Shown piece by piece: positions 18,005-27,220 of a stretch of DNA of 64,000 bases (its first letter is position 1; every line of letters starts with the position of its first letter). Source of the DNA: Streptomyces sp. Tue 6430 (GTDB taxonomy: Bacteria; Actinomycetota; Actinomycetes; Streptomycetales; Streptomycetaceae); the NCBI GenBank assembly GCA_021568835.1, contig JAKGSH010000010.1, positions 5,580,001 to 5,644,000 of the forward strand. Direction: 5' to 3'. The position numbers and the translations under genes were made by a program. Below the pieces are notes generated by a model. That model worked only from the letters and a program-made list of their open reading frames with translations, did not search any database and was not told the DNA's origin.

Positions 18005-18295
18005 TCGTCCTCCCGAGGCGTGCCAACTGCGCCCGACGATCCTTGCGTTGCCCGAGGAGCAGGTGAGGTGACCCGTAGGGGGATGCTACGGCAGCCGGCG
18101 TCCGCGGGGGGCGAAGACCGCGTATCCGTACGGAAACTGCTGTGACGCGGGCCGGTCACGGGACGGAACGCCGGTGGCGGCCCCGTGGACGGCGGGCGCG
18201 GGCCGGCAGCCGTTCTCCGGGGCGATCCCCCTCCCGTCGGCTCCCGCTCCCGCCCGCCCCGGTCAGAGCCCGCCCCGGTCAGAAGCACGGGCCGG

Positions 18296-19930
18296 TCAGA
18301 GCACGGGCCGGGCCCGCTCCACGATCGCCCGCAGATCCAGCGTGTGGGGCAGCGTCCCGAAGGCGGCGCCGCCGTCACCGGCCAGCCGCGCGGCGCAGAA
18401 CGCGTCGGCCACCTCCGGCGGCGCGAACCGCACGAGCAGCGACCCCTGCAGCACCAGCGCGAACCGCTCCGCGATCCGCCGGGCCCGCGCCTCCGCCCCG
18501 TCCAGATCGGCCAGTTCGGTCAGCAGGTCCTTGATCGCCGCGTCCAGCCGGTGATCCGCCCCGCGCGCCCGTCCCACCTCCTGGAGGAACGCGTTCAGCG
18601 CCTGCGGCTCGCGCCGCAGCGCCCGCAGCACGTCCAGCGCCTGGACGTTCCCCGCGCCCTCCCAGACCGAGTTCAGCGGCGACTCGCGCACCAGCCGGGG
18701 CATCCCCGACTCCTCCACGTACCCGTTGCCGCCCAGGCACTCCGCGGCCTCCACCGTCACCGGCGTGCAGCGCTTGGTCACCCAGTACTTGGCGGCCGGC
18801 ACCGCGATCCGCAGCAGCGCCCGCTCCTGCTCGCCGCCGTCGTCGCAGGCCGCCGCGAGCCGCAGGCCCAGGACCGTCGCCGCCTCCGACTCCAGCGCCA
18901 GATCGGCCAGCACGTTGCGCATCAGCGGCTTGTCGACGAGTTTCCCGCCGAAGGCCTCCCGGTACGTGCCGTGGTGCACGGCCTGCGCGACGGCCGCCCG
19001 CATCAGCCCCGCCGACCCCAGCACGCAGTCGAGCCGGGTCGCCGCCACCATGTCGATGATGGTGCGCACCCCGCGCCCCTCCTCACCGACCCGGCGGGCC
19101 CACGTCCCGTCGAACTCCACCTCGGCGGAGGCGTTCGACCGGTTGCCCAGTTTGTCCTTGAGGCGCTGGATCAGGAACGGGTTGCGCGTGCCGTCCTCCA
19201 GCACCCGCGGCACCAGGAAGCAGGTCAGCCCCTCCGCGGCCTGGGCCAGCACCAGGAAGCCGTCCGACATCGGCGCCGAACAGAACCACTTGTGCCCCGT
19301 CAGCACGTACGTCCCGGCCTCGGCCAGCGGCCGCGCGGACGTCGTGTTCGCCCGGACGTCGCTGCCGCCCTGCTTCTCCGTCATCCCCATCCCGAACAGG
19401 GCCCCCGCCTTGTGCCGGGCGGGCCGCAGCTCCCGTTCGTAGACCGTGGAGGTCAGCCGCGGCACCCACTCGGCCGCCAGCTCCGGGTCGGTGCGCAGCG
19501 CGGGCACGGCCGCGTGCGTCATGGACAGCGGACAGCCGTTCCCGGCCTCCACCTGGGTCCACACCAGGAAGCCCGCCGCCCGCCGCACGTGTCCGCCCGG
19601 ACGCGTCCAGGCCGCGGTCAGTCCCGCGCCGACCCCCTTGCCCAGCAGCCGGTGCCACGCGGGATGGAAGACGACCTCGTCGACGCGGTGCCCGTAGCGG
19701 TCGTGCGTGCGCAGCTCGGGCGGATGCTCGTTCGCCTGCACCGCCCACTCCTGGAGCTGGGCCGACCCGGCGGCCCGGCCCAGCGCCGACAGCTCGCCGC
19801 GCGCCTCGTCGAGCAGCTCCGGATCGAGGTGCCGCTCCACCGCGGACACCAGGGCCCGGTCGGTGCCGTAGACGTCGTGCCCGAGGAGGGGAGGGGGCTG
19901 GTTGGTCACGGTGTGCGTACTGCCTGCCAT
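18296..19930 (-). CDS. aidB: AidB-like acyl-CoA dehydrogenase
   Basis: 544-residue flavoprotein matching the AidB branch of acyl-CoA dehydrogenases in length and motifs: GMGMTEKQGGSDVRANTT (FAD/substrate loop), TGHKWFCSAPMSD, AAECLGGNGYVEESG, NSVWEGAGNVQALD. E. coli AidB belongs to the adaptive response to DNA alkylation; a link with the Ada/AlkA gene at the right end of the window is possible but not shown. The gene is intact and divergent from the YihY gene. Confidence 0.9.
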   Translation of the reverse strand: MAGSTHTVTNQPPPLLGHDVYGTDRALVSAVERHLDPELLDEARGELSALGRAAGSAQLQEWAVQANEHPPELRTHDRYGHRVDEVVFHPAWHRLLGKGVGAGLTAAWTRPGGHVRRAAGFLVWTQVEAGNGCPLSMTHAAVPALRTDPELAAEWVPRLTSTVYERELRPARHKAGALFGMGMTEKQGGSDVRANTTSARPLAEAGTYVLTGHKWFCSAPMSDGFLVLAQAAEGLTCFLVPRVLEDGTRNPFLIQRLKDKLGNRSNASAEVEFDGTWARRVGEEGRGVRTIIDMVAATRLDCVLGSAGLMRAAVAQAVHHGTYREAFGGKLVDKPLMRNVLADLALESEAATVLGLRLAAACDDGGEQERALLRIAVPAAKYWVTKRCTPVTVEAAECLGGNGYVEESGMPRLVRESPLNSVWEGAGNVQALDVLRALRREPQALNAFLQEVGRARGADHRLDAAIKDLLTELADLDGAEARARRIAERFALVLQGSLLVRFAPPEVADAFCAARLAGDGGAAFGTLPHTLDLRAIVERARPVL

Positions 19931-20053
19931 ACGGCGAAGGTACCCCCGGGTACGGCGGTCATGGCCGCGGGAGCCCGGCGCGCGCCGCCCGGCACGTGCC
20001 GTCGGCCCCCACCGGAGGTGAGTGCGGCCCCGCGCGGCGGATACCTTTAAGGC

Positions 20054-21219
20054 GTGCAGCCAGCAAGTCAGTCACCCGAGCAACCCGAGACACCCGGCGG
20101 GCGTCTCCATCGGGCGCGTGCCCTCTACCGCAACGTCTCCAAACGGAGGACCGCCTGGCTGCTGGTCAAGGACACCGTCGACTCCTGCATCGAGTACCGC
20201 ATCCTCGGCCTCGCCGCCGAGGCCGCCTTCTTCACGCTGCTGTCCGTGCCGCCGCTGCTGCTCAGCCTCATCGGCCTGCTCGGTTACGTCGACGACTGGA
20301 CCGGCACCGACACCATCAGCAGCCTGGAGTCCAACCTCCTCGACGCCTCGCGCACCGTCCTGTCCGAGAAGGGCGTCGCGCAGATCGCCCAGCCGATCCT
20401 CGACGACGTGATGAAGGGCGGCCGCCCCGACGTCATCTCCATAGGCTTCCTGTTCGCCCTGTGGTCCGGCTCGCGCGCGGTGAACGTCTTCATAGACACG
20501 ATCACCGTCATGTACGGCCTCGACGGCGTGCGCGGCATCGTCAAGACCCGGCTGGTGGCGTTCCTGCTGTTCGTCGCCGCGCTGCTGATCGGCTCGATCG
20601 CGCTGCCCCTGCTGGTCGCCGGACCCGACGCCGTCGTACGGATCGTGCCGTGGTCGACGACGGTCGTCCAGGTCCTCTACTGGCCCGTCGTGATCCTGCT
20701 GTCGATCGCCTTCCTGACCACGCTCTACCACGTGTCCGTCCCGGTGCGCTCCCCGTGGATCGAGGACGTGCCCGGCGCGCTCGTCGCCCTCGCCATGTGG
20801 GTGCTCGGCAGCTTCCTGCTCCGCATCTACCTGCAGAGCACGATCGAGGGCGCCACCATCTACGGCTCCCTCGCCGCCGCCGTCGCCGTCCTGCTGTGGA
20901 TCGGCGTGTCCGCGTTCGCCGTGCTCGTCGGCGCCGCCATGAACGCCGCCATCGACCGCGTCTGGCCGGCCGCCGCGACGGCCGCCGCCCGTGACGCCAA
21001 CGAGCGGCTGCGGCAGGAGGAGGCCGCCGAGTACGTCGCCCGGGTGGCCGCCGCCCGCACCCACGAGGACCCCGACGATCCCGACATGCCCTCGGAGTTC
21101 CCCGAACGGTGGTCGCGGTTCCTGCCCCGGAGGACGTCACGGGCCGGCTGCGCACCCACGTGAAGACCGCGCCGAAAGTGAACGGGGGCGGGCAGGAGTG
21201 CCCGCCCCCCGAGGGGTGA
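20054..21219 (+). CDS. YihY/BrkB-family membrane protein, frameshift near the C-terminus
   Basis: Integral membrane protein with about six helices (LSVPPLLLSLIGLLGYV, LVAFLLFVAALLIGSIALP, VLYWPVVILLSIAFL, VAVLLWIGVSAFAVLVGAAM) in the YihY/BrkB order and a charged cytoplasmic tail. GTG start at 20054. In the given sequence the frame ends at 21163 after SRFLPRRTSRAG. Restoring one C near 21126 gives the family-like tail SRFLPPEDVTGRLRTHVKT and a stop at 21217-21219 (388 residues). The transport role often assumed for this family is unproven. Confidence 0.88.
21184..21209. terminator. Strong hairpin at the end of the YihY gene
   Basis: Perfect 11-bp stem (GGGGGCGGGCA and its complement) with a 4-base GGAG loop. 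It overlaps the last codons of the frameshift-corrected YihY gene and precedes the convergent NmrA-like gene, so it probably ends transcription. Confidence 0.7.
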
Positions 21220-21328
21220 CGTCGGCGCGGAGGCCGCCGGTGCGTGCCCCCGGCGGCCTCGGCCGGCCCCCGCGGGATCCGCGGCGACCGCGGACGGCGG
21301 CGCGGGCGCGCCCCCGGTGACCGTGGCG

Positions 21329-22138
21329 TCACCTCCAGGTGCCGGCCGCCGCGGCCTCCTTCGCGTATGCGGTGAAGTCGCGCGGCTCGCGGCCCAGCAC
21401 CCGGCGCACCCCGTCCGTGAGCCGCGCGTTGCGCCCGTCGAGCAGTTCCCCGAACAGCTCGACCAGGAAGTCGGCCTCCTCGCCCGGCACCCCGAACCCG
21501 ACCAGGTGCTCCCGGTACTCCCGCGCCGGCACGGTCCGGTACGACAGGTCCCGCCCGGTCACCGCGGCGACCTCCGCGACCGCCTCGCCCCACGCGACCA
21601 GCCGCGGCCCGGTCACGTCGATCTCCCGCCGCGCGTACCGGTCCCCCGAGGTCAGCGCGGCCACCACCACGTCCGCGACGTCCCGTACGTCGACGAAGGG
21701 CTCCCGCAGCCCCTCGGCGGCCGGGAACAGCAGCCCGCCGCACAGACGCAGCTCCTCCGCCAGCGGGCCCTCGCCGAAGTTCTGCGCGAACCACGCGGCC
21801 CGCACGATCGTCCAGTCGGCGCCCGAGTCCCGCAGCGCGTCCTCGGCCGGCCCGGCCCGCTCCTCGCCCCGCGCGGACAGCAGCACCAGTCGCCGCACGC
21901 CCAGGGAGACGGCTTCCCGCGCGATGTCCCCGATCGCCGGGGCCGCCTCCGGGGCTCCGACGTCCGTCGGGAACGCCAGGTAGGCGGCCGTCGCGCCGCG
22001 CAGCGTCCCCGCCCACGTCGACCGGTCCCGCCAGTCGAAGCCGGTCGCCCGCGAGGCCGCCCGCACGGTGAGCCCCGCCGCCCGCGCGGCCGACGCCACG
22101 CGGCCGCCCGTACGGCCGGTCGCGCCGGTCACCACCAC
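21329..22138 (-). CDS. NAD(P)-binding NmrA-like protein
   Basis: 269 residues from GTG 22136-22138. Rossmann opening VVVTGATGRTGGRVAS (GxTGxxG), then WFAQNFGEGP and PFVDVRDVADVVVAAL, typical of NmrA/azoreductase-like quinone and redox-sensing proteins. The natural start is uncertain because the strand begins at the very first residue. Adding one G to a GGGG run near 22145 would join it to an upstream frame starting at ATG 22290 and containing five Asp-Pro-Thr repeats. Divergent from an AraC regulator that is its likely controller. Confidence 0.8.
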   Translation of the reverse strand: MVVTGATGRTGGRVASAARAAGLTVRAASRATGFDWRDRSTWAGTLRGATAAYLAFPTDVGAPEAAPAIGDIAREAVSLGVRRLVLLSARGEERAGPAEDALRDSGADWTIVRAAWFAQNFGEGPLAEELRLCGGLLFPAAEGLREPFVDVRDVADVVVAALTSGDRYARREIDVTGPRLVAWGEAVAEVAAVTGRDLSYRTVPAREYREHLVGFGVPGEEADFLVELFGELLDGRNARLTDGVRRVLGREPRDFTAYAKEAAAAGTWR

Positions 22139-22192
22139 CGTCGTCCCCGCCGTGCTCGCCCCGCGTCCGCCGTCGTGTCCGCCGCCGTGTCC

Positions 22193-22263
22193 GTCGTTCC
22201 GCTCGTCGGGTCCGTCGGGTCCGTCGGGTCCGTCGGGTCCGTCGGGTCAGTCGTTCCGCTCGT
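22193..22263. repeat. 9-bp tandem repeat flanked by 14-bp direct repeats
   Basis: Five units of GTCGGGTCC (22205-22249, the last ending in A) are bracketed by an exact GTCGTTCCGCTCGT at 22193-22206 and 22250-22263. Read leftward, the units encode Asp-Pro-Thr repeats in the frame that may form the N-terminus of the NmrA-like protein. Confidence 0.8.
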
Positions 22264-22370
22264 CATGTTCCGTGCCGTGTTCTGTGTCATGACGCCAGTC
22301 AACGGCCGTGCGCCGCGAAGGCCCATCGCCGAACGGCTCATTCCCATAAGCGCGCGTCTACGCTGGCCGC

Positions 22371-23336
22371 ATGGACGCTGCCCCACGCTCGAACGGGCTC
22401 ACGCGGGGTGACCCCCTCGCGGGCCTGCTGGAAGGTCCGCGCGCGCGGGGCGCCCTCATGATCCGCGCGTGTTTCGACCCGCCGTGGGCGGTACGGGTCG
22501 AGGACCGCGCTCCACTGACGGTGATGCTCATGGTGCGCGGCGAGGGCTGGGTCGTGCCCGACGAGGGCGAGCCGGTCCGGCTCACGGCGGGCGACCTCGC
22601 CATCGCCCGCGGTCCCGGCGCCTACCTCTGCGCCGACGACCCCGCCACGGCCCCGCAGGCGCTGATCCTGCCCGAAGGGCGGTGCGCCCACCCCGACGGC
22701 CGGTCCCTGAACGGCTCCATGGACCTGGGCGTGCGCGCCTGGGGCGACCGGCTGGACGGCTCCACCCTGCTGCTCATCGGGACGTACCTGATGGAGGGCG
22801 AGATCAGCGGGCGGCTGCTGAGCGCCCTGCCGCCCCTGCTGTCCCTCACCTCCGACGCGTGGCCGTCCCCGCTCACCCCGCTGCTCATGGAGGAGATCGG
22901 CCGCGACGAGCCCGGCCAGGAGGTCGTTCTGGACCGGCTGCTGGACCTGCTGGTGATCGCCGCGCTGCGGGCCTGGTTCTCGCGGCCGGAGGCGGAGGCG
23001 CCCGCCTGGTACCGGGCCATGGCCGACCCCGTCGTGGGCCGGGTCCTGCGCATGCTCCGGAACGACCCGGCCCACCCCTGGACGGTGGCGTCCCTGGCCA
23101 TGAGGGCGGGTGTCTCCCGGGCCGGCCTGGCCCGCCGCTTCACGGAGTTGGTCGGCGAGCCTCCGATGACCCACCTCACCGGCCGGCGCCTGGCCCTCGC
23201 CGCCGACCTCCTGCGCGACACCGACGAGACGATCGGCGCGATCGCCCGCCGGGTCGGTTACGGCAGCGCCTTCGCCCTGTCCAGCGCGTTCAAGCGGGTG
23301 TACGGCGTCAGCCCGCAGGAGCACCGGGCCGGGTGA
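22371..23336 (+). CDS. AraC-family regulator with cupin-type sensor domain
   Basis: 321 residues. The N-terminal part (LAGLLEGPRARGALMIRACF, LTAGDLAIARGPGAY) matches the cupin sensor found in AraC regulators that control adjacent oxidoreductase genes. The C-terminal 100 residues hold two helix-turn-helix motifs (WTVASLAMRAGVSRAGLARR and TIGAIARRVGYGSAFALSSA) ending in the family signature FKRVYGVSPQEHR. It diverges from the NmrA-like gene and probably represses or activates it. Confidence 0.9.
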   Translation: MDAAPRSNGLTRGDPLAGLLEGPRARGALMIRACFDPPWAVRVEDRAPLTVMLMVRGEGWVVPDEGEPVRLTAGDLAIARGPGAYLCADDPATAPQALILPEGRCAHPDGRSLNGSMDLGVRAWGDRLDGSTLLLIGTYLMEGEISGRLLSALPPLLSLTSDAWPSPLTPLLMEEIGRDEPGQEVVLDRLLDLLVIAALRAWFSRPEAEAPAWYRAMADPVVGRVLRMLRNDPAHPWTVASLAMRAGVSRAGLARRFTELVGEPPMTHLTGRRLALAADLLRDTDETIGAIARRVGYGSAFALSSAFKRVYGVSPQEHRAG

Positions 23337-23381
23337 CGGGGGCCGGTCTCCCCGCCGGGGGCGGCGCGTAGCCTGGGCCCC

Positions 23382-24056
23382 GTGTACGAGGAACGGCCTT
23401 CCCGGCTCGCCGGTGCGGTGGTGTGGACCAGCACCCCGACGGGCGGCGCCCCGGGTCCCGTGCTGCCCGACGGCTGCATGGACCTGTTGTGGAACGAGGG
23501 CAGGCTGATCGTCGCCGGACCCGACACCCGTGCGTACGTCCCCGGCGGCCCGGCCACGCCCTGGGCGGGCGTGCGCTTCCACCCCGGCACCGCGCCCGCC
23601 CTCCTCGGCGTGCCCGCCCACGAACTGCGCGACCGGCGGGTGGAGTTGACCGACCTGTGGCCCGCTGCCGAGGTGCGGCGGCTGTGCGCCGGGATCGAGG
23701 CCGCGGGACACCCGGCGACCGCGTTGGAGGAGCTGGCGCTGGAGCGGGCCGCCCCGCCCGACCCCGTACTGCGCCGACTGGTGACCGCGCTCGCGCGGGG
23801 CCGTCCGGTAGCCGCCGTCGCGGAGGAACTCGGTCTCGGTCCACGGCAGTTGCACCGGCGCTCCCTGCACGCCTTCGGCTACGGCCCCAAGACGCTGGCC
23901 CGTGTCCTGCGTCTCCAGCGCGCCCTGGCCCTGGCCCGGCGGGGCGTGCCGTACGCGGACACCGCGACCCGCGCCGGCTACGCCGACCAGGCGCACTTCG
24001 CCCGGGACGTCAAGGAGCTGAGCGGCATGACGCTGACGGTGCTGCTGGGCCGGTGA
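23382..24056 (+). CDS. AraC-family regulator, DUF6597-type
   Basis: 224 residues starting at the GTG at 23382. The N-terminal domain contains VLPDGCMDLLWNEGRLIVAG and GVRFHPGTAPALLGVP, as in DUF6597 transcriptional factors. The C-terminal HTH pair includes AVAEELGLGPRQLHRRSLHA and ADTATRAGYADQAHFARDVK. It faces the VOC gene convergently, a pairing common in actinobacteria in which the VOC protein may share the unknown ligand. Confidence 0.85.
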   Translation: MYEERPSRLAGAVVWTSTPTGGAPGPVLPDGCMDLLWNEGRLIVAGPDTRAYVPGGPATPWAGVRFHPGTAPALLGVPAHELRDRRVELTDLWPAAEVRRLCAGIEAAGHPATALEELALERAAPPDPVLRRLVTALARGRPVAAVAEELGLGPRQLHRRSLHAFGYGPKTLARVLRLQRALALARRGVPYADTATRAGYADQAHFARDVKELSGMTLTVLLGR

Positions 24057-24153
24057 AGCCGGGGTCACGGAGACCGGGCGCGGCAGAGGCCGGGGGCCGC
24101 GGAGGCCGGGGTGGCCGGGACCGTGTGGCTCCGGGGTGGCTGGGACCGAGAGG

Positions 24154-24552
24154 TCAGGGGCCGGTCAGGGGTGCGAACAGGTCGACCTCGTGACCGTCCG
24201 GGTCCTGTACGACGGCGTACCGCTGACCCCAGAAGGCGTCCCACGGCTTCAGCTCGCCCGCGCACCCGGCCCCCACCAGTTCCTCGTACACCGCGTCGAC
24301 CTCGGCCGGGTCCTCGCAGCGCAGCGCGAGGGAGTGCCGGCCGCCCCGGGCCGGGGTCAGCCGGCCGGGGTGGAAGGACCGGACGGTGTCCTCGGTGTCC
24401 AGCAGCAGCCGCAGCCCGCCCGGCAGCACGGCCTCGGCGTGCGGCTCCCGCTCGGCGCCCTCGGGGAACGCGAAGCCGAGCCGACGGTAGAAGGCGACGG
24501 AGGCGGCCATGTCGGAGACGACCAGGCCGATGGCATCGAATCGTGGACTCAT
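24154..24552 (-). CDS. VOC (glyoxalase/bleomycin-resistance fold) protein
   Basis: 132 residues starting MSPRFDAIGLVVSDMAASVA at the ATG at 24550-24552. It shows paired beta-alpha-beta-beta-beta modules with FYRRLGFAFPEG and the ending YAVVQDPDGHEVDLFAPL, the conserved metal-site strand of the superfamily. A longer frame upstream lacks homology. Function is unassigned; VOC proteins range from dioxygenases to drug-binding proteins. Confidence 0.88.
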   Translation of the reverse strand: MSPRFDAIGLVVSDMAASVAFYRRLGFAFPEGAEREPHAEAVLPGGLRLLLDTEDTVRSFHPGRLTPARGGRHSLALRCEDPAEVDAVYEELVGAGCAGELKPWDAFWGQRYAVVQDPDGHEVDLFAPLTGP

Positions 24553-24666
24553 ACGGCCCACCGTAGGCAGCGCCGCCCGACGGGTCTTGAAGGAAACGGA
24601 CACACCGTGGCGCGCGGGGCCCGTCCGTGCGCGGGCCCGTCCGCCGCACCCGCACCGTCCCGCTCG

Positions 24667-24870
24667 TCAGGTGAAGGTGACCGGGCCGTTCGGCGTGGCC
24701 ACCGTGTACGACAAGCCCACCGGCCCCGCGTGGAGGACGAGACCGGTGCCGAGCGCGGTCAGCAGGGCGCGGACCTCGCCGGGGTCCGGGGCGGTGGCCG
24801 TCAGCTCCAGCAGGGGCGTGACCGGCAGGCCGGACGCCGACGGGTGGTCGTCGAGACCCGCTTGTGGACC
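24667..24870 (-). pseudogene. C-terminal remnant of a VOC-like protein
   Basis: A leftward frame without a start reads LDDHPSASGLPVTPLLELTA, then VRALLTALGTGLVLHAGPVG and ends TPNGPVTFT before a stop at 24667-24669. The strand/helix pattern resembles the second half of a two-module VOC protein. The N-terminal half cannot be traced in the adjacent 60 bp. It marks the left border of a patch of decayed genes. Confidence 0.45.
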
Positions 24871-24914
24871 AGGTTCGCCACCGAGGGCCCCTTCCGTACG
24901 GGGGTCGGCCCCTG

Positions 24915-25020
24915 CCTGTCGTCAAACCCTGTCAGCAATCACCAACGGATCCGATGGGATCCGATGGGATTCGAGCCGCCGCGAACCCCCGCTGTCGGCA
25001 GACAATCCTTTGACGACAGG
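24915..25020. repeat. 12-bp inverted repeat flanking a 10-bp tandem repeat
   Basis: CCTGTCGTCAAA (24915-24926) and its exact complement TTTGACGACAGG (25009-25020) enclose 82 bp that contain two copies of GATCCGATGG (24948-24967). Each arm reads TTGACG outward, like a -35 element, so this could be a divergent promoter with symmetric operators. A short frame with a ribosome site (ATG 25027) begins just to the right and runs into the end of the XRE gene, suggesting a truncated rightward gene. Confidence 0.5.
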
Positions 25021-25059
25021 AGCGTCATGATGAGTACGGTCACGGTCGGCCGGGGATCG

Positions 25060-25944
25060 TCAGTCGCTCGAGTGTGGTGCGAGGGCCTGGGGCGTGGCTG
25101 CCCACGAGGCGAGCAGGCGTAGGCCCTCTTCGGAGGGCGAGCCGGGTTCGGCGGTGTAGACGGTGAGGGTGAGGCCGGGTTCGGCGGCCATTTCCAGGCC
25201 CTCGTAGGCGAGGGTGAGCTCACCGACGGCCGGGTGGTGGAAGCGTTTGGTGCCGGTGCCGTGGTGGCGGACGTTGTGGGCGCCCCAGCGGGTGCGGAAG
25301 GCATCGCTGCGGGTGGACAGTTCGCCGACGAGGTCGTGGAGGTCCTTGTCGTGGGGGTTGCGGCCGGCTTCGGTGCGCAGGATGGCGACGGCGACGTCGG
25401 CAGCGAGATCCCAGTCGGGGTAGAAGCGGCGAGAGGCGGGGTCGAGGAACTGGAAGCGGGCCAGGTTCGCCTGGTTGTGCGGCGAGGCGTACACGTCGGC
25501 GTAGAAGGCGCGGGCGAGCTGGTTGGCAGCCAGGACGTCCATGCGGCCGTTGCGGACGAAGGCGGGTCCGGCGGTGATGGCGTCAAGAGTCCACTGCAGG
25601 CTGCGGTGCGGCTTCCACTGGTCCTTGGTACGCCGGCGGCGGGGCCGGGTGAGGGCGTCGGTGCCGTCGGCGGCCTGCGCCAGATGGAGCAGGTGGGCGC
25701 GTTCGGCGTCGTCGAGCCGGAGGGAGCGGGCGACGGCTTCGAGGACGGCCGGTGAGACGCCGGCGAGGTTGCCGCGCTCCAGCTTGGCGTAGTACTCGAC
25801 GCTGACGTCGGCGAGCGCCGCGACCTCGCTCCTGCGCAGGCCCGGGACGCGTCGGCGGGGTCCGGCGGGCAGCCCCGCCTGCTCAGGGGTGATCTTCGCG
25901 CGCCGCGAGGTGAGGAACTCGCGGACCTCTTCCTGGTTGTCCAC
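25060..25944 (-). CDS. XRE-family regulator with MmyB-like ligand domain
   Basis: 294 residues from GTG 25942-25944 (VDNQEEVREFLTSRRAKITP). The HTH is in VPGLRRSEVAALADVSVEYY, then ERGNLAGVSPAVLEAVARSL. The C-terminal MmyB-like domain (FVRNGRMDVLAANQLARAFY, WGAHNVRHHGTGTKRFHHPA) belongs to a family known to bind fatty acids. It diverges from the dehydrogenase gene at 26161 and probably controls it. An ATG 27 bp upstream would give a longer N-terminus but has no ribosome site. Confidence 0.88.
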   Translation of the reverse strand: MDNQEEVREFLTSRRAKITPEQAGLPAGPRRRVPGLRRSEVAALADVSVEYYAKLERGNLAGVSPAVLEAVARSLRLDDAERAHLLHLAQAADGTDALTRPRRRRTKDQWKPHRSLQWTLDAITAGPAFVRNGRMDVLAANQLARAFYADVYASPHNQANLARFQFLDPASRRFYPDWDLAADVAVAILRTEAGRNPHDKDLHDLVGELSTRSDAFRTRWGAHNVRHHGTGTKRFHHPAVGELTLAYEGLEMAAEPGLTLTVYTAEPGSPSEEGLRLLASWAATPQALAPHSSD

Positions 25945-25977
25945 CCTCCGACCGTACGTCCGGCACGCCATGGGAGG

Positions 25978-26030
25978 GATGTACTGCCGGTACACCCTTT
26001 GTCAGTGACTGGCTGCACGCGCGAAGTGCG
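25978..26030. promoter_or_regulatory. Two inverted repeats in the XRE/dehydrogenase divergent region
   Basis: TGTAC-N5-GTACA (25980-25994) and ACGCGC-N5-GCGCGT (about 26014-26030) lie just upstream of the XRE start and about 150 bp before the dehydrogenase. They are candidate binding sites for the XRE regulator. Exact use is inferred only from position. Confidence 0.4.
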
Positions 26031-26160
26031 CGTTACCTGGATGACGTGGTGCTTTCCGCCCAGCCGTATCGGTGGACGGCGGACGGCTCCACCGACCCGT
26101 ACCCCGCAGCGGCCGGCACGCCCGGTACCGCATCCCCCGGCACGCGAAGGAGACCCCCTC

Positions 26161-27177
26161 ATGCGCGGCGCAGTGATCCACGCCCCCGGCGACGTCCGAT
26201 TCGAGAACGTCGAAGATCCGAAGATCCTCCACCCCACCGATGCGGTCATCCGGACGGCCGTCACCTGTGTGTGCGGCTCCGACCTGTGGCCGTATCGCGG
26301 TGCGGAGCCGATCGGCGACCCGCACCCGATGGGCCACGAGTACGTCGGCTTCGTCGAGGAGGTCGGCTCCGAAGTCACCGCGGTCAGGCCCGGCCAGTTC
26401 GTCGTCGGCTCCTTCGCCACCTCCGACAACACCTGCGTGAACTGCAAAAACGGGTTCCCGTCGAACTGCCTGAACCGTGAGTTCATGTCGACCTGCCAGG
26501 CCGAGTACGTGCGCATCCCCAACGCCCAGGGCACCCTGGTCGCCACCGACGAGGTGCCCGGTGAGGAGTTCTGGCCCGGTCTGCTGGCCGTCTCCGACGT
26601 CATGGGCACCGGCTGGTGGGCCGCCGACGCCGCCGAGGTCAAGCCCGGCTCGACCGCCGTGGTGGTCGGCGACGGCGCGGTCGGGCTGTGCGCGGTGATC
26701 GCCGCGAAGGAACTGGGCGCGGAGCGGATCATCGCCATGTCGCGGCACGAGTCCCGGCAGAAGCTCGCCCGCGCGTTCGGCGCCACCGACATCGTCACCG
26801 AGCGCGGTGAGGAGGGCATCGCCCGGATCAAGGAGCTGACCGGCGGGATCGGCGCCGACAGCGTGCTGGAGTGCGTCGGTACCGCCGAGGCCATGCGGCA
26901 GGCCCTGCACTCCGCGCGCCCCGGCGGCAACGTCGGCTTCGTCGGCGTCCCGCACGACGTCGCCGTCGACGGCCAGGAGCTGTTCTTCTCCCACGTCGGC
27001 CTGCGCGGCGGCCCCGCACCCGTGCGCCGCTACCTCCCCGACCTGATCGACCGCGTCCTCACGGGCCGGATCGACCCGGGCAAGGTCTTCGACCTCACCC
27101 TGCCCCTGGACCAGGTCGCCGAGGGCTACAAGGCGATGGACGAGCGCCGCGCCATCAAGACCCTCCTCCAGCCCTGA
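26161..27177 (+). CDS. Zinc-dependent medium-chain alcohol dehydrogenase
   Basis: 338 residues, ATG at 26161 with AAGGAG upstream. The catalytic zinc ligand region CVCGSDLWPYRG is followed by GHEYVGFVEEVG. The structural-zinc loop is reduced (NTCVNCKNGFPSNCLNREF). The NAD(P) fold is VVVGDGAVGLCAVIAAKELG. The C-terminal KVFDLTLPLDQVAEGYKAMD is the family ending. It forms an apparent operon with the cupin 43 bp downstream. Substrate unknown. Confidence 0.92.
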   Translation: MRGAVIHAPGDVRFENVEDPKILHPTDAVIRTAVTCVCGSDLWPYRGAEPIGDPHPMGHEYVGFVEEVGSEVTAVRPGQFVVGSFATSDNTCVNCKNGFPSNCLNREFMSTCQAEYVRIPNAQGTLVATDEVPGEEFWPGLLAVSDVMGTGWWAADAAEVKPGSTAVVVGDGAVGLCAVIAAKELGAERIIAMSRHESRQKLARAFGATDIVTERGEEGIARIKELTGGIGADSVLECVGTAEAMRQALHSARPGGNVGFVGVPHDVAVDGQELFFSHVGLRGGPAPVRRYLPDLIDRVLTGRIDPGKVFDLTLPLDQVAEGYKAMDERRAIKTLLQP

Positions 27178-27220
27178 CCCCCCTCCAGCCTTGCCCCTCC
27201 CACCGCCCGAAGGAGCAACC

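Noticed and set aside
24948..24967. Duplicated GATCCGATGG considered as an integrase attachment site
   Set aside because: No tRNA gene, no integrase and no second distant copy were seen; a local slippage duplication is simpler.
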